Below are positions 21,671 through 33,220 of a stretch of DNA of 64,000 nt, piece after piece. Positions within the stretch are counted from its first letter, which is position 1. Every line of letters begins with the position of its first letter. A program made the position numbers and the translations under genes. The DNA is taken from contig CALZFC010000072.1 of assembly GCA_945643635.1 (NCBI GenBank), forward strand, positions 168,501 to 232,500, written 5' to 3'. The notes under the pieces are model-generated. The model was given only the letters and a program-made list of their open reading frames with translations. It was not told the origin of the DNA and did no database searches. Source of the DNA: Allodiplogaster sudhausi. Taxonomy: Eukaryota > Nematoda > Chromadorea > Rhabditida > Diplogasteridae.

Positions 21671-22972
21671 AGCGATCAACGCAACAAGCTGCAGTAGCGA
21701 CGATAGAGACATCGTCAGTCCAGGCTCGGATTTGAACAAGCCAATCGATACTCGATTCGTTTTCAACGTTAGACAGGAAGATTGCTTTAAATCAGAATAT
21801 TCTTTTTTTCTTTAAAATTATAAAAAAATATATAACTTAAACAAAATGATTAACAGTATTGAAACAATTACAGTATTCAAATTATCTTGAGCAATGAGCG
21901 AGCGTTGGATTACTACAATTCCGTATCAATTTTTGGTATAATATACTACATTTTTAGGAACATGAAAGTGCACCGAGACATTCGAAGTGGATTGTGGCGA
22001 TGAATAAGATACCCCACTTCATTCTCACTTTCGAGTTCTTACGGACGGTGACTTCATGGCTATCGGTGCATTCTTCGCAACTCTGGAATTCGTGGAATTT
22101 GACGCGTCGCAAGAAGACCGCGACGCGCGATAAAACCGCGACTCATGACAAGATCGCTACACTTCAATTTTGGCGAGTCTCCGCCGTCCTCTTATATTGG
22201 GCCGTGCTCTTCTACTTGCTTCTGCTTTCCTTCTGCTCACCTCCAGTCAGCCACGAAGAGAGCATCGTTCCGTCGGCAGAGGCTCTCACTTTTGACACGG
22301 CAATACGCAGCGCTGAACTCGCCGCCAACGAGGACGTCACATTTCCGGTACGTGGATTTAGGAGGGAATTTTCCTGTAGAAAATAATTTAAAAAATTTAA
22401 ATTTCAAAGAAAGAATATGTATTATGATTTTTAAAAAGACAGCAATTTATATTTCACGGACCAAAACTACGGTCACAGCGCCCGGTTGCACGACAGGAAT
22501 CTTCTTCTCTTCAGGAGAAGCTGAAGCTGAAGCGCGTTCCGCCTCATCCTGAACAGCTTGAGAAGATGCCCTTCTTCGAGGTGCACGAGGAGGTTCGTTC
22601 TCTTTCTGTCATTCTCTCTCTCTCTCTCTCAATCTCTCTCCTACATACTTCTCTCTCCTTGTCACGCTTCTCTTTTCTCTCTCTCTCTCTCTCATTCTCT
22701 CTCTCTCTCTCCCTCCTTTATCTCTTCCTCCCTCTCTCTCCTTCTCCTGTTTCTCTCCAACACTTTCTACGTCATCTCTCTCATTTCTCTTCACACGATC
22801 TCTTCTCCCTTTCCCTCCCCTTCTCCAGATGGACCGCATTATCGAGCGCACGAGAAAGACGATGCAAGTGTCGGAGATTTTCGTCGACAGAGTCTGGATC
22901 TTCGCCTTTTTTCTCTTCATCCTGACGTCATCAGTTGGCCTATTCCTCTCGACTTACAATCTCTTTGCATAG
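21671..22972 (+). CDS. SDDS-2TM family copy 4 (C and D exons fused)
   Basis: Exon A relic 21671-21767 keeps SCSSDD and GSDLNKP but has GCG ATC in place of the start ATG. Exon B is not found. At 21958-22347 exons C and D form one continuous 130-codon exon: the membrane segment VLLYWAVLFYLLLLS is followed directly by PPVSHEESIVPSAE, with the C-D intron and part of D (the EEEALRKLRPHAA stretch) gone, still in frame. Exon E 22515-22592 (LKLKRVPPHPEQLEKM) and exon F 22829-22972 (MDRIIERTRKTMQ, then FAFFLFILTSSVGLFLS, normal TAG) are intact. Translation could begin at an internal ATG (21994). Either a shortened gene or a pseudogene with long open frames. Confidence 0.65.
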
Positions 22973-24250
22973 TTTCACCCCATTTTTTGAATTTGAATTT
23001 AAGTCTAATTATCTTCAAATCTCATTTTTTCCGCCAATTTGTACCTAAACACTCATTTTTCCGCCACTTTACTCTTAATACTCCGCATCCTATCAGTATG
23101 TATTCTTCGACTCTGAACAATTGTGAGAAATAATTTGTGATAATTAACAACAACTAAAAAAAAATTGACTACGACGCCCATTTCTGTGTATGTATGCGTG
23201 ATATGAACCACGATGAATTTAAAAGCTATTACATCTTTTATTCAAAGGCACAAATGTGAGCATATAAAAAAAATGAACAGAATGTCGAATAATGAACGAC
23301 TAGTATTCACAGAAGATGGCACACTCGGGAGACATGAAGGTGCATGTATGTAGTACATGCGACTAAAAGTCAAGTTCTGTCCCACACTCCGCATTCGATC
23401 GCCTCTCTCGCTCATAATCGACGCTGCCACTGGTAGAGAAACAGTGGGCACGCCGGGATAAGCAGCCCAATATCGACGGCCACTTCTTCAGACTGGCGCG
23501 AATAATCATCGAAATCCCCTCCATCTCTCGGATCGACCATTCATTAATGTCTTGAACCAACCGGATAAAACCTTTAAAATAGAGTACCAACATATTATCT
23601 TCGCATCCGATACTCTAAGCGCGAATAGAAATGACGTCCATTTGGATCTTCCAGCAGCACGAAGAATCACAAGTTGTACTAAAAAAACGTTTTTTTTTTT
23701 GTGAATTCTCTACTAGTATGTATACTATCCCTTGCTGGAAGCCAAATAGAAGACATTTATATTCGCGGCGTGAAGAGCGCCGAAGAAACAATCCCTTCTA
23801 ATGCCCGGAGAGGATGGGAAACACGGGTTTGCCTGCTTTTATTAGACTTTCAAAAAGTAATTATGCGTTATTCGTAAAAAAATTTTATGTAAATTATATC
23901 ACTTTGTTACTAAGGATCTGATCTCCACACAGGGCAGATAGTAGTACCATCTCCTGTGGAACTAAATAGTTCGCCCTCACGCTTCTATCGATAGCTCAGT
24001 TAAACAGAGCTAGATAGTTCAACCAAATAGTTCGGTGAGGCCGAACTATTGCGCCAGCCAGCGCGCCCCGCCAGCGTGCTCGCGTTCGCTACTCCCCCCC
24101 CCCCCACCCTCTCTGCTAGCCTCCTGCTTTCTTTCTTTCATTCCAGTTGCCGATATTATGAAATTAAAACAGTGCCAATTTTATTTTAATAACATTTATC
24201 ACTTACAAAAACAATGTACACAAATAGTAGGAAACACTAGCTAAATGGGG
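22973..24250. other. no gene seen; dispersed repeat at 23.39-23.60 kb
   Basis: The first part is the 3' flank common to exon-F copies (compare 34.97-35.17 and 57.44-57.65 kb). Around 23395-23590 lies a block related to 41280-41455: both contain ATCGACGCTGC..., GAGAAACxGTGGGC and GACCATTCA in the same order. Confidence 0.5.
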
Positions 24251-24517
24251 CTACACAACATTAGACATAGGAGGGAGGTGGTGGTGGCGAGAGAGGCATT
24301 CAGGTCGCAGCTGTAGGTGCCGCCGGTGATGCAGAAGATGAGGGCGAGATGGGAGATGGCGAAGACGTCTTTCGGCAGCTGCCGCAGAGGACGACGCAGA
24401 ACTCACGGATGACGAAGAAGCGGCGAGGTCAAGGACCCTGCAGTAGATGAACAGGTTATGATTCGTGATGGCAAGGACTGCTAGATAAGTAAAGAAACAA
24501 ACAATGCGCAATAACAT
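24251..24517 (-). CDS. candidate exon(s) with a hydrophobic segment
   Basis: The minus strand is open in more than one frame. One frame gives LPKDVFAISHLALIFCITGG followed by a small polar stretch, a plausible membrane segment; another is alanine/serine-rich. Splice sites cannot be fixed and no family is recognised. Confidence 0.2.
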   Translation of the reverse strand: MLLRIVCFFTYLAVLAITNHNLFIYCRVLDLAASSSSVSSASSSAAAAERRLRHLPSRPHLLHHRRHLQLRPECLSRHHHLPPMSNVV

Positions 24518-24714
24518 GGCAGATATCTCAATTCACTTACCAATCCCCCCCCCTACTTATAACAGCAATTGTATTTGGCGGAATGCTTCAGACATGCACG
24601 AGAAAGATAAATTATAAGAATAAACAGCCAACACAAGCTAATGATCATTTAAAAGATAAATTTTGAACATTTCTTCATATAAAAAGGCTAAGCCATTGGA
24701 AGCGAAAAGCCCAC

Positions 24715-25403
24715 CTTGATGAGATGGTGCTTGGGCTCGAACTCCTTGGCGTAGTCGAGGGTGTGGAAGCAGAGAGTGAAGTCGCCGTACTTGCCAGCGC
24801 CGAAATGGGAGAGGAAGCCATAGCCGACAACTTGGAGAAACAACAATACAATCTTGTATTCATTCATTCTTATGGACACACATAATTTTGTTGCATTTTT
24901 CTTCTTTGCTTTTACAAGAGCGCAGAGCATATCCAAAATATGGCAAGCGGATTCTTTTTTTATTTTCTAACCAATAGTCTCATAAATTACTCTTGTTGTC
25001 CATTTAACATATTTCCCTGCATAGTCAAACAAAAGCTTACGAGGTCCGGAGTGACCTTGTAGATCTGTGCGAGCCTGTCGAGGACCTCGTTCTTGGGCAT
25101 CGATGCGCGGCCGGGGTGGATGATTTCGACCACCTTAAGGAAACTGATGGAGAACTAGACAATTTACTTTAAAAGGAACGCGATGTATAGTGTTAAAAGG
25201 ACCTGATTCCTCAGTGAGTGCAGCTAATGGTCGAAAATAAGGAAATGACCAATTAAGAAAGTGAGAACAATAGCTTATCTAGGCATTAATACACGCGCTT
25301 CTCTGTGGAAGTAAAAAAATATACACAAACACACCATCTGCTTACGCGCGAGCAGTCAGTTGGACATGACCTTCCAGGAACGAACAGGGGCAATGTCGCC
25401 CAT
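24715..25403 (-). pseudogene. ribosomal protein S24-like pseudogene
   Basis: Three minus-strand pieces match eukaryotic ribosomal protein eS24 (RPS24) in order. Piece 25403..25335 begins MGDIAPVRSWKVMSN, then has an in-frame TGA where the family has Arg, then LLARKQM. Piece 25133..25041 has IHPGRASMPKNEVLDRLAQIYK. Piece 24830..24715 has SHFGAGKYGDF and LDYAKEFEPKHHL. The first two are phase 0 with GT-AG borders. The third is out of phase with the second unless an unlikely upstream acceptor is used. The lysine-rich C-terminal exon is missing. The retained introns make it a duplicated gene copy, not a processed one. Confidence 0.8.
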
Positions 25404-25887
25404 GATTGGCAGGTGCCTTGAAGAAGCTAAAAAAAGTAAAAAAAAAAATAAGGGTTAAAAAGTCAGCATAAATTAATTCGTTTTGCCCTAACATCTTCGT
25501 AATAATAATTGGGAAGATGCTGTGAATGAATAAGCATATATAAAGTATACTCTTTTATGTCGTAAAAAAAGAACGATGAGGCTTAGTTAACGTAACTTTA
25601 TAAAATGAATGGCCATTCCAATCAGGGACAGTGCTGAACAAGGTCGATACATATGCCATGTTGAAACCCCTGGCCTGCTCAAAACCTCGTTGAACTCCCC
25701 TGGAGAAAATGTATTTTTTGTATGAAAACAAGCATTTTTTCCATGAAATGTGATCACTGACTATAAAAAAAAGAATGTTTTGGCTTTGTACCACTTCCCC
25801 GGCTTGGAGTCGTGCACCGGACCCTGTTCAGCACTGTATATTTCAGTAGAAACAAACAAAAAGAAAACAGTATCAATTGTAAGGTAC

Positions 25888-26445
25888 GGGATGTTGTCCT
25901 TGCACTGGCACGAAGACTGCGCTCGCTTGGTAGAGACCGCCCGGTTGGCCTCCATGCCCATCTTGTTGCCGAGAAGCACAAATGGGAAGCGGACCGGGTC
26001 ACGTGGACTGAAAAGACGACACCGTCAGCTGTGTACGGGGGGAATGCACTCTTTTCATCTTCTGTTAACACGAAATGCTAACAATGATATATCTCGGGTA
26101 TCTATTTGATCGAAATTATAATAAATAAAAGTGTAAAATTTTCGAGAGAGTGAGATGAACGAAAGGCCTCAGTCTAACAAGAAACCTATCTGAATATTCA
26201 GCATAAGAAGGATACATCCAAGAACTGCTATCAGCACATTTTACCGAGAAAAAAAAGATTCGGCTTCAATTATTTCAAGAGTGGCCCTTCGAGCGGGGAA
26301 TACATGCAAGATCAGCTAAGAAAAAACACAAGGCACGTCGTTAAATGTAAAAGATGGAGCAATGAACCTTGTAAACAGAAGAGAATCGCTTGCTGACACA
26401 CTGGTTGATCATCACGAGGACGACAGCCTGACGATGGCTCAAACC
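25888..26445 (-). pseudogene. Rab7-like GTPase fragment
   Basis: Piece 26007..25888 (TTTCAG acceptor, GTACCT donor) encodes [17 protein letters not shown] and [17 protein letters not shown], matching the NKxD region of Rab7. The aspartate of NKxD is Gly here. About 26440..26390 encodes NQCVSKRFSSVYK, matching the residues just after the P-loop in Rab7, but the P-loop itself (GxxxxGKT) is not present and a stop lies upstream. The exon with switch I and II (DTAGQE) is absent between them. A decayed, unprocessed copy. Confidence 0.7.
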
Positions 26446-26449
26446 GGCC

Positions 26450-27700
26450 CGCCTGCGTACAACATGCGGTTTCGTCGCTGAAAGCCAGTTCTCAACAGTC
26501 ATTTCACTAGGCGAAACCAAATTAGTAATCCATTACAAACAGAATACTAGGAATACAGCATCAAAAAATAAAAGGCCAATGTGAAGAAACGCATTTCGAA
26601 ATATGTTTTCGAAATAGGCTTGCTAGCCGCGTCGCGTGACCGTAACGCGTCATCAAGTCTGTCAGACATTGAACAGCCTATCAGACCAGGCAATAGTTTG
26701 CTTTGGCCCTGATTGTTCACGGCTGGCTGGCATGATAGTTCGGCCTGAGCGAACTATCAAACTGAACTATTCGCAGCGTGCTAATAGTTCCGAACTATCT
26801 GCGCTGTGTGTCTTGTAAATTCATGGGCGGTGTAAAAAAAGAAACAAGAAACGTTACACGAAAAGTTGGAGATTGGGGGTCTGTCTTCTGTACTAATAAA
26901 TAGAACTAGGAGACAGTTCTATAAATTGCCAAGTCCGAAAAAAAAACCGCTGCTCGTTGTGGTCGCTCTGATTAACACAAATAAATTCAGCTCTAAATAG
27001 CGTTTGCTTATATTTTGCGATTTTTAAGGATGTACACAACAAAAGGATCTCATCGATCTGAATGTGAGACTACATGGTGAATCTGTTATGGTGTAAATTA
27101 GCAAGTCTAAACTTGTAATCAACACTTTTTAACAGGCGAATAACAAAATTCATTTAAGAGATTTTAGCAATGGAAGTCATGTTAAATAATATCATTGATT
27201 AGATCGGCGCCCTATTTATTCAATAACAACGTCTGTCAGGTTAAAATCATCACGTACGCAATGTAAAGAAAAAATTGAATTTGAAAAAGAATAAATACGG
27301 TATTATTCTTATACAATTCTGAACAAAAAAGCGTCGTGAAAATAAATAAAACCAAAATTAAACAAAAAAAAAGTTCCAGGTAGAGGAAGAAGTTTTGTCT
27401 AGCAGCCAAAAATGAGGATAAAAGAATGTCTGGAAGCGTGTTTGCGTAAAAAATCTGTTCCTGTACATTATTCTCGGTTCGCTTTTTAGTAGTTTATTCA
27501 ATTTCACACTTTGTAAAAGAAAATTAAAAGTTTGAAGTGGAAGCATTTATCCGTGGGAAAAATGAAAATGTAATGTCTAGAATGAAAATTATCCCCTATA
27601 TATAATTAAAATCTGTATTTTGATTAAAAAGTTGTAGTTGATATTATCGAAATACAGAACGCTTTGAGATGACATTGAAATATTCTCCCCAACTATTTTG
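26450..27700. other. no gene seen
   Basis: AT-rich intergenic DNA. A local inverted pair based on TAGTTCGG/CCGAACTA occurs at 26735-26805; the same motif appears at 23945-24050. Confidence 0.4.
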
Positions 27701-27719
27701 GTCTCGTTACGCTTTGAAA

Positions 27720-27950
27720 GTGAATGCATTCTGCAGTGGATTACGGTAGATGGAGGGAGAGTGGCTAGTGAGAGAGCTGAGAGGCAGGCGAGAGGGCGCG
27801 CGAGGGCGCGCGAGGGAGCGCGAGGCCCTCTTGTATGGTAGATAGACGGGATTACGGTAGATCAGAGCGCGCGAGGGAGCGAGCGAGATGCCCCCTTGTA
27901 TCATACATAAAAAGACGGGACAACGGTAGATCAAAATCTCGGCCCGGCCC
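27720..27950. repeat. diverged tandem repeat with TTACGGTAGAT and GCGCGCGAGG words
   Basis: Roughly three units, each with TTACGGTAGATxxA, a GCGCGCGAGGGAGCG block and CCCTCTTGTAT. A related word (TACGGTAAATCAGAGCGCGCG) occurs at 51714. Ends in a GGCCCGGCCCGGCCGG patch at 27942-27958. Confidence 0.6.
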
Positions 27951-28020
27951 GGCCGGAAATTTCCGGGTCCTCGTCCAGGAATAGACTGATAATTAAAGTG
28001 CGGTAATTATAGGCGACGAC

Positions 28021-28395
28021 CTGGAGAATAGCAATGTCGAATGCCTCTCTCATGAAGTTTGGCTTGTGGTTTTCGCTAAAAAAACAAATTGACTCCTGTG
28101 ATTTTCGTTGTAGTAAAATATCTTGTTTATTTTGATTAAAACAATTTTTTTTACAATCTGTTTAGTCTGATTGTTTATTCCGACATCTAAATATGAATTA
28201 TGAATTATGATCGAAGAACATTTTTAAAACAAATTCAGAAACCTACAGAACAATAAAAAAAAAATAAAAGATGCACTTACTCTTTTCTATTCTCGTGGAT
28301 TTTGTCTACTACGAATGCAGCGATGGCTAACGGGCCAACAAGCAAGAAAAGGACACCAATGATGGCTCCAATCGCGATGAGGTGATGTTTGTTAG
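28021..28395 (-). CDS. C-terminal exons of an unidentified membrane protein
   Basis: Exon 28395..28281 carries a strong membrane segment, LIAIGAIIGVLFLLVGPLAIA, followed by a basic stretch (KIHENRK). It ends GA at a consensus GTAAGT donor. Exon 28075..28021 follows a TTTTAG acceptor and completes the codon (phase 2), reading ENHKPNFMREAFDIAILQ. The matching phase across a good donor and acceptor makes this a credible gene piece: a single-pass segment with a cytosolic tail. Upstream exons are not identified; the next sequence beyond 28.6 kb is a foldback. Not recognised. Confidence 0.5.
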
Positions 28396-28714
28396 CTGGT
28401 AAATTGGAGTAATACCCGTTTGTTTACAACTTTGTTTGCTTAAAGAAGGGCGATCACCGAAAAAATTATGTGATATTTCACAAATTGCCGCTGCCCTTCT
28501 CGCTCTCATTCGCGCGTGCTATTTTCACGCAGCGGCTTTGTGCGACCTGCGAAATAGGGCAGACACGTTAAATCTTTTTTGGTGATCGTCCTCCTTTAAA
28601 CATATGGACAGCTCTATCCCGTCTCGTCCCGTTTTCTCATCTGTTATACACTTCACACTCACACTCTGCAACGATCTAAAAAATAATTATGCACTGAAAA
28701 AGTATGGAATAAGA

Positions 28715-29210
28715 GAATCAGTAAGCGCTCAAACCGGCTGTTGTGCGGCTGTTGTGAGGCGTTACAACCGCGAGAAAGAGACAGAGCGAGAGAGAGAAAG
28801 AGAGAGAGAGAGGGAGAGAGAGAGAAAGAGATTGATAAAGAGAATGGGATGGCTGCTAGAATAGAAGAAAGATAAAAGAGCGAGTGAATCTCGTTCTATC
28901 TCTATCTCTCAATCTCTCTTTTTCTCTCCCTCTCTCTCTTTTTCTCTCTCTTTCTCTCTTTCTCTCTCTCTCTTTCTCGCACTCTCCCTTTCTCTCTTTC
29001 TCTCCTTCTCTCTCTCCTTGTCGTAATGCCTTACAACCGCCGTACAACAGCCGGCAGCCCCGACCCGCTTATGCTCTGCTCCGTTTACTCTGCGCACCAT
29101 TCATTCACTCCTTCTGCTGGTTCATTGCATCGTGCGCTTAATTTTTCTTTTTTTAAACCAGAGTTTTTTTTCTATTATATTTCAATATATTACTCATGTT
29201 AATGGATGTA
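28715..29210. repeat. foldback palindrome without flanking gene pair
   Basis: Left arm has AGTAAGCGCTC...CGGCTGTTGTG, GA-rich centre then TC-rich, right arm with CAACAGCCGGCAGCCCCGACC, CTGCGCACCATTCATTCA and end TTAATGGATGTA. Homologous to the foldbacks at 16.27-17.07 and 52.25-52.91 kb, but no exon A copies flank it. Confidence 0.8.
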
Positions 29211-29214
29211 TTAT

Positions 29215-30370
29215 TATTTAGTATCGATTAATTGCAGCGTTTCGCTCAAAAGTTTTTATAGGTAGTTTTTAACATGGCAAAACGAACGATTGGAATGGGT
29301 CCAGGAGTCTGAAAACTCCATATTGGCAAGATGTGCGAGGTTTAAAATACGAGAGCTCGTTGAGACTTGCAGAGATGGCCGCGCCTTCTTATGCGCGCAG
29401 CTAAAGCAATATCTGTGAAATATTCGTGAAATTTTTATTATAAGTACTCATTAAGCTATTGAAATAGGCACGATTCAGTGCCTACGCAGCATTTTTTTTG
29501 GCTTAGGTAGCACACGTCATTAAAAAAGGCAGCTTCTGAATTTTCAATGACAACCAAGGAATATTAAGAAACTGTTTTTGACTGGTAATCATGGGCCCTA
29601 GGTTCGAAGACCGTGAAGAGCGTAGGTTTTTTCCCCGAGAGTGAAAAATTTCTTTTGTGCATTTAAATTGCACTTCAACAATTATATAAAACAGTAAATG
29701 AACTTCCTCGGCTGCCTTTCGGCGGCATTATTTATTGAATTGCTGCCCATTTGGCCATGCAAACTGTGCCCTCCTGTGAACAGCGCGGATAAACAGCACA
29801 TGAATACAACACAATGTGACATGAGTCTGTCCAACCGAAAATAAATTTAAGTGAGATTAAAAATATATGTATGCTTATGTAGGTATAATAACCCCAATCA
29901 TAGATTCATTGTGCACATAAATCTCTTCTCCACGTTCCATATTTATTTCAGTAGAATATTTTGCTGCAAGAGAAAAAAGTTCATTTTCATGAGCGGTTAC
30001 CACGGGAGCTTTTGCGAATCCCCATATCAAAAAGCGGATGTCACTGTTTGGAGGCGTTATGGAGACGACGGAATGGGAGTTGGGGGAAGGCACACAGAGG
30101 AATCGGTCTCAAAAGGGAGGGGGGAGGGGGGGGGGGGTTGGGGCATTGCTGGCTTCGTCGCGATCAGCTTGAGGCGGCAAAGACAATGATGTAAAGATTC
30201 GCCTTACGATTCTGAATCTAATTATGTAATCAGTTTTCAACAGAAAGTGCAGGTTAGCAACATATTTTCGATTGTGTGTACTTTGCATTAGTTTCTTCAG
30301 AAAGAACAGGGCAGGGAGGCCTCGCAGGCCGAGGGGGCGGGGCCTAACTCTTTTTTTCTCAGCCTGTGCT
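29215..30370. other. no secure gene
   Basis: Mostly AT-rich. On the minus strand 30093-29875 is open, but splice signals there would define only a 37-nt intron, so I do not call an exon. Confidence 0.35.
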
Positions 30371-30376
30371 ATTTCG

Positions 30377-30377
<1 letters not shown>

Positions 30378-30425
<48 letters not shown>
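30378..30425. repeat. (AT)n microsatellite
   Basis: Pure TA dinucleotide array of about 24 units, followed by a long TC-rich tract to 30795. Confidence 0.95.
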
Positions 30426-30426
<1 letters not shown>

Positions 30427-30681
30427 TGCAATTTATCTCTTTCTCTTTCTCAAAATCAATCTCTCTTTCTCTCTCTCTATCTTTCTCTCCTTCCCTCTCA
30501 CCTCTCTCTTTCTCTCTCTCTTTCTTTTCTCCATCTCTTTCACCTTCACTTCTTCCTTCTATCTCTATTTCCTTCTCTCTCTCTTTCTTTCAATCTCTCT
30601 CTCTCCCTCTCTCCTTCTCTCCCCCCCCCCTCTCACCTCTCTCCCCATCTCTTTCTCTCTTTCTCCCCCCCTCACCTCTCT

Positions 30682-30713
<32 letters not shown>

Positions 30714-30797
30714 GCTTTTCTCCAACTCTTTCACCTTCACTTCTTCCTTCTCTCGCTCTATCTCTATTTCTTTCCCTCTCTCTCTCTCTCTCTCCAG

Positions 30798-31022
30798 CGC
30801 AACCGCCATATCGAGCGTCTGAGGAAGGCGCTGGGACGGTACGTCGACAGCCAGTTCCTCATGCTCTTCCATCCCTTCATCCTGTTTTCATCCGCGACCA
30901 TCCATCAATCTCTTTGCATTGTTGCGCACCATTTTTTGAATTTGAATTTTACAAGTTTTTTTAAATTTAAATTTTGCCGCCATTTTGTTCGCAAACACAT
31001 GTTCCCTTCACATTACATATGA
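30798..31022 (+). pseudogene. SDDS-2TM family copy 5 (exon F only)
   Basis: After a TC tract and CTCCAG acceptor, the frame reads NRHIERLRKALGRYVDSQF, then FHPFILFSSATIHQS, matching exon F of copy 1. There is no stop at the usual place; the frame passes into the common 3' flank and stops at 31022. No other exon of the family is found upstream. Confidence 0.6.
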
Positions 31023-31233
31023 TGGCAATACTTTCAGACGATAACAATCTCAATGACTAAATTTATGGATTTTGTCCTTTTTCTCCTGTACAATGTTCCG
31101 AATAAAAGGACGCTTGTTCAATGACGAATAATTCTTTCATTTTTTCTCGGTCAAAATCTCGTTCTCTCTCTCTCTTTTTCTCTCTCTCTCTCTCTCTCCC
31201 TCTATCAATCTTCTAGCTTCAATATCTCTTTTC

Positions 31234-31276
<43 letters not shown>

Positions 31277-31287
31277 CGCCTGTCCAC

Positions 31288-31380
31288 CTCCTCTTTGCTG
31301 CCCGCCTGTCCTCGATTGTCTCCTCCACCCGCTGGATCGATGTGTGAATGTACTTGGACGCATCTTCGGCGTCTGTTGTG
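31288..31380 (-). CDS. candidate coding exon, unidentified
   Basis: Charged helical peptide DAEDASKYIHTSIQRVEETI between an AG and a possible GTGGAC donor. The local pyrimidine tract has the opposite polarity to that of better supported genes, which weakens the call. Confidence 0.25.
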
Positions 31381-31496
31381 CTCAAAATTATTCAATTATA
31401 TCTAGAAATTTTGTGCTGATATTTATGTTCAATGAGAAAAAGAAAAAGAAGCAGAAAAAGAAGGAAAGTTGCAGTGGGAAATGGCGAAGAGGGAAG

Positions 31497-31600
31497 AAAC
31501 GGCCTATCGTCAGTGTGGTTCGCCGTAGAAATGACTTGATTCAGGAGCGAATCGGCCGCGGCGGTTTCGGATAAGAAGTTTTCAAGTATCTATTTTTCTT
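31497..31600 (+). pseudogene. protein kinase glycine-loop fragment
   Basis: The plus strand reads RPIVSVVRRRNDLIQERIGRGGFG, then a TAA, then EVFK. GRGGFG-EVFK is the ATP-binding loop of a protein kinase with a stop codon between Gly and Glu. No other kinase motif is seen nearby. Confidence 0.4.
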
Positions 31601-31679
31601 AGCATCCCTCTCTTCCCCTCGCTCTCCCACTAAATTAATGTACGTACTTGCGTTAATGTGCAAATAACAATATTACAGT

Positions 31680-32160
31680 ATATTCCTATACGCTGACCAC
31701 GCGTCTGGACGAGCACCCGCCTGGGAAGATCCTCATAAACTAAATGACAAATTAGATAATTGCTTTGAAAAATAAATTAAAACTTGAAAAAAAGATAATC
31801 TTTGAGTGAACGACGGGATTTAGTGATCTCTATTTCAGGATCACAAGAAGCATGAAAACCCTAAGAAGTAGGCCAATTTGAAGACTTCAATTACATATTT
31901 GGTTTTGCATGATTCCACTCAAAACTTAACTGGAGACGCTAATTTGTAATTTATTTTCCTAAAACTATGCATATTTTAGTCTTGAATTCATTGTGATTAG
32001 AAAGTCTTGCTTTGGCGGTTCTTCCAGATCCGGCACAGTCTTTCTAATTTTTATTTAAATTTTAGTATAATTGCCTAATTTGCTATTTAGTCATTAGGAA
32101 TAATTAGACGGGTACTCGTAAAGACGCCTGGTCGACCTGTAAGACTAAGGAGGAATTCTT
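31680..32160. repeat. repeat unit shared with 36.69-37.02 and 59.34-59.67 kb
   Basis: Contains GACGAGCxxCCGCC and GGTACTCGTxxxGACGC...GGTCGACCTGTAAG blocks in the same order as the two other locations. No coding function is evident. Confidence 0.6.
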
Positions 32161-32239
32161 CTGAAAACATTTAAATAACAACGATTGAGGATATAGAAAA
32201 AAGTGCACATGAAATAATAGTTAAGAAGTTTTTGGTGTT

Positions 32240-32720
32240 TATTTTGGTGTTCATTCTTTCGGGAGGCAGAATGCCAGAGTGGCGAATAAAACAGTGCAAA
32301 TATGTTAAAAGATGTTGATGAAGAGAGAATTCGAGCTAAGGAAGAGAGAGTAAGAGAAATGAGCAGAATCTTAAGGATGAAGCTGAGTACCTTTCCGCTT
32401 GCGCTAACGATGAAAACGGAGGCCGCCAGAGCGCAGAGATGAAGGAGAACGTCGGCATTGGGAACACGGAAGTTATAAAAAATATATATTTCTATTTTTT
32501 TTTTCTTTCATAAAATATTACCTTCTCATAAAATATTTTAATGAGCGTTTTTCCCCAGATTTCCTTGTTTCTCAGATAACACTCTCAACTGGTGAGAAAT
32601 CATGAAAGAGGGAGAGAAGTACGCAGCGAAGGGAGAAAGATGAAAAAGAGGCCGAACTGCGCCATGGTATTCTTCTCCGCGTCCGCATTGCTTGTAAAAC
32701 AGCAGAGAAAACCGCCAAGT
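32240..32720 (-). CDS. second small hydrophobic gene family, copy a
   Basis: The minus strand at about 32690-32600 has AEKNTMAQFGLFFIFLPSL, and after a TCACCAG acceptor LRVLSEKQGNLG-like sequence in another frame. At 32470-32330 a piece reads DVLLHLCALAASVFIVSASG, then KVLSFILKILLISLTL, two hydrophobic stretches. Related pieces occur at 36.49 (+), 37.2-37.77 (-) and 58.77-59.25 kb (+). Exon limits are uncertain. It is convergent-neighbour to SDDS-2TM copy 6, with the 3' end of that copy at 32871. Confidence 0.35.
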
Positions 32721-32870
32721 AGATAAGCAGTGATAGCAATGTCCAAAAATGATTAAGTTAAAACAAAAACTCGAACATTTATTAAATCTAACGACTAATG
32801 AAGCGGTAAGCATCACTTGCTCACCGATCTCTTCTCTTCTCTCTCTCTCATTCAAAACACTGCGCTAAAA

Positions 32871-33174
32871 CTATGCAAAGAGATGGGGCGCCGAGAAGAA
32901 GATGGCCGCAGATGACGTCACGATGAAGAGAAAGAAGGCGATGAACCAGATGCTGTCGACGAGAATCTGCGACCTTCGCGTTCTCTTTCTGATGCGCTCG
33001 ATACCGCGCTCCATCTGGAGAGAGAAGTGAGTGAAAGAGGAGGTAGAAGGAGAAAGAAAGAGAAAAAAGAGAGGGAGCGAGAGAGAGAGAGAGGGAAAGA
33101 GAGAGAAAGGCAAAATTAAAAAGATAGAAGAAAGAAGTTAGTGAGGGACTGAGAGAGAACGAAAGAGATGGAGC

Positions 33175-33220
<46 letters not shown>

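Noticed and set aside
29875..30093. Minus-strand frame with GFAKAPVVTAHENELFSLAAKYS
   Set aside because: The only splice signals would give a 37-nt intron and the continuing frame is inconsistent; insufficient support.
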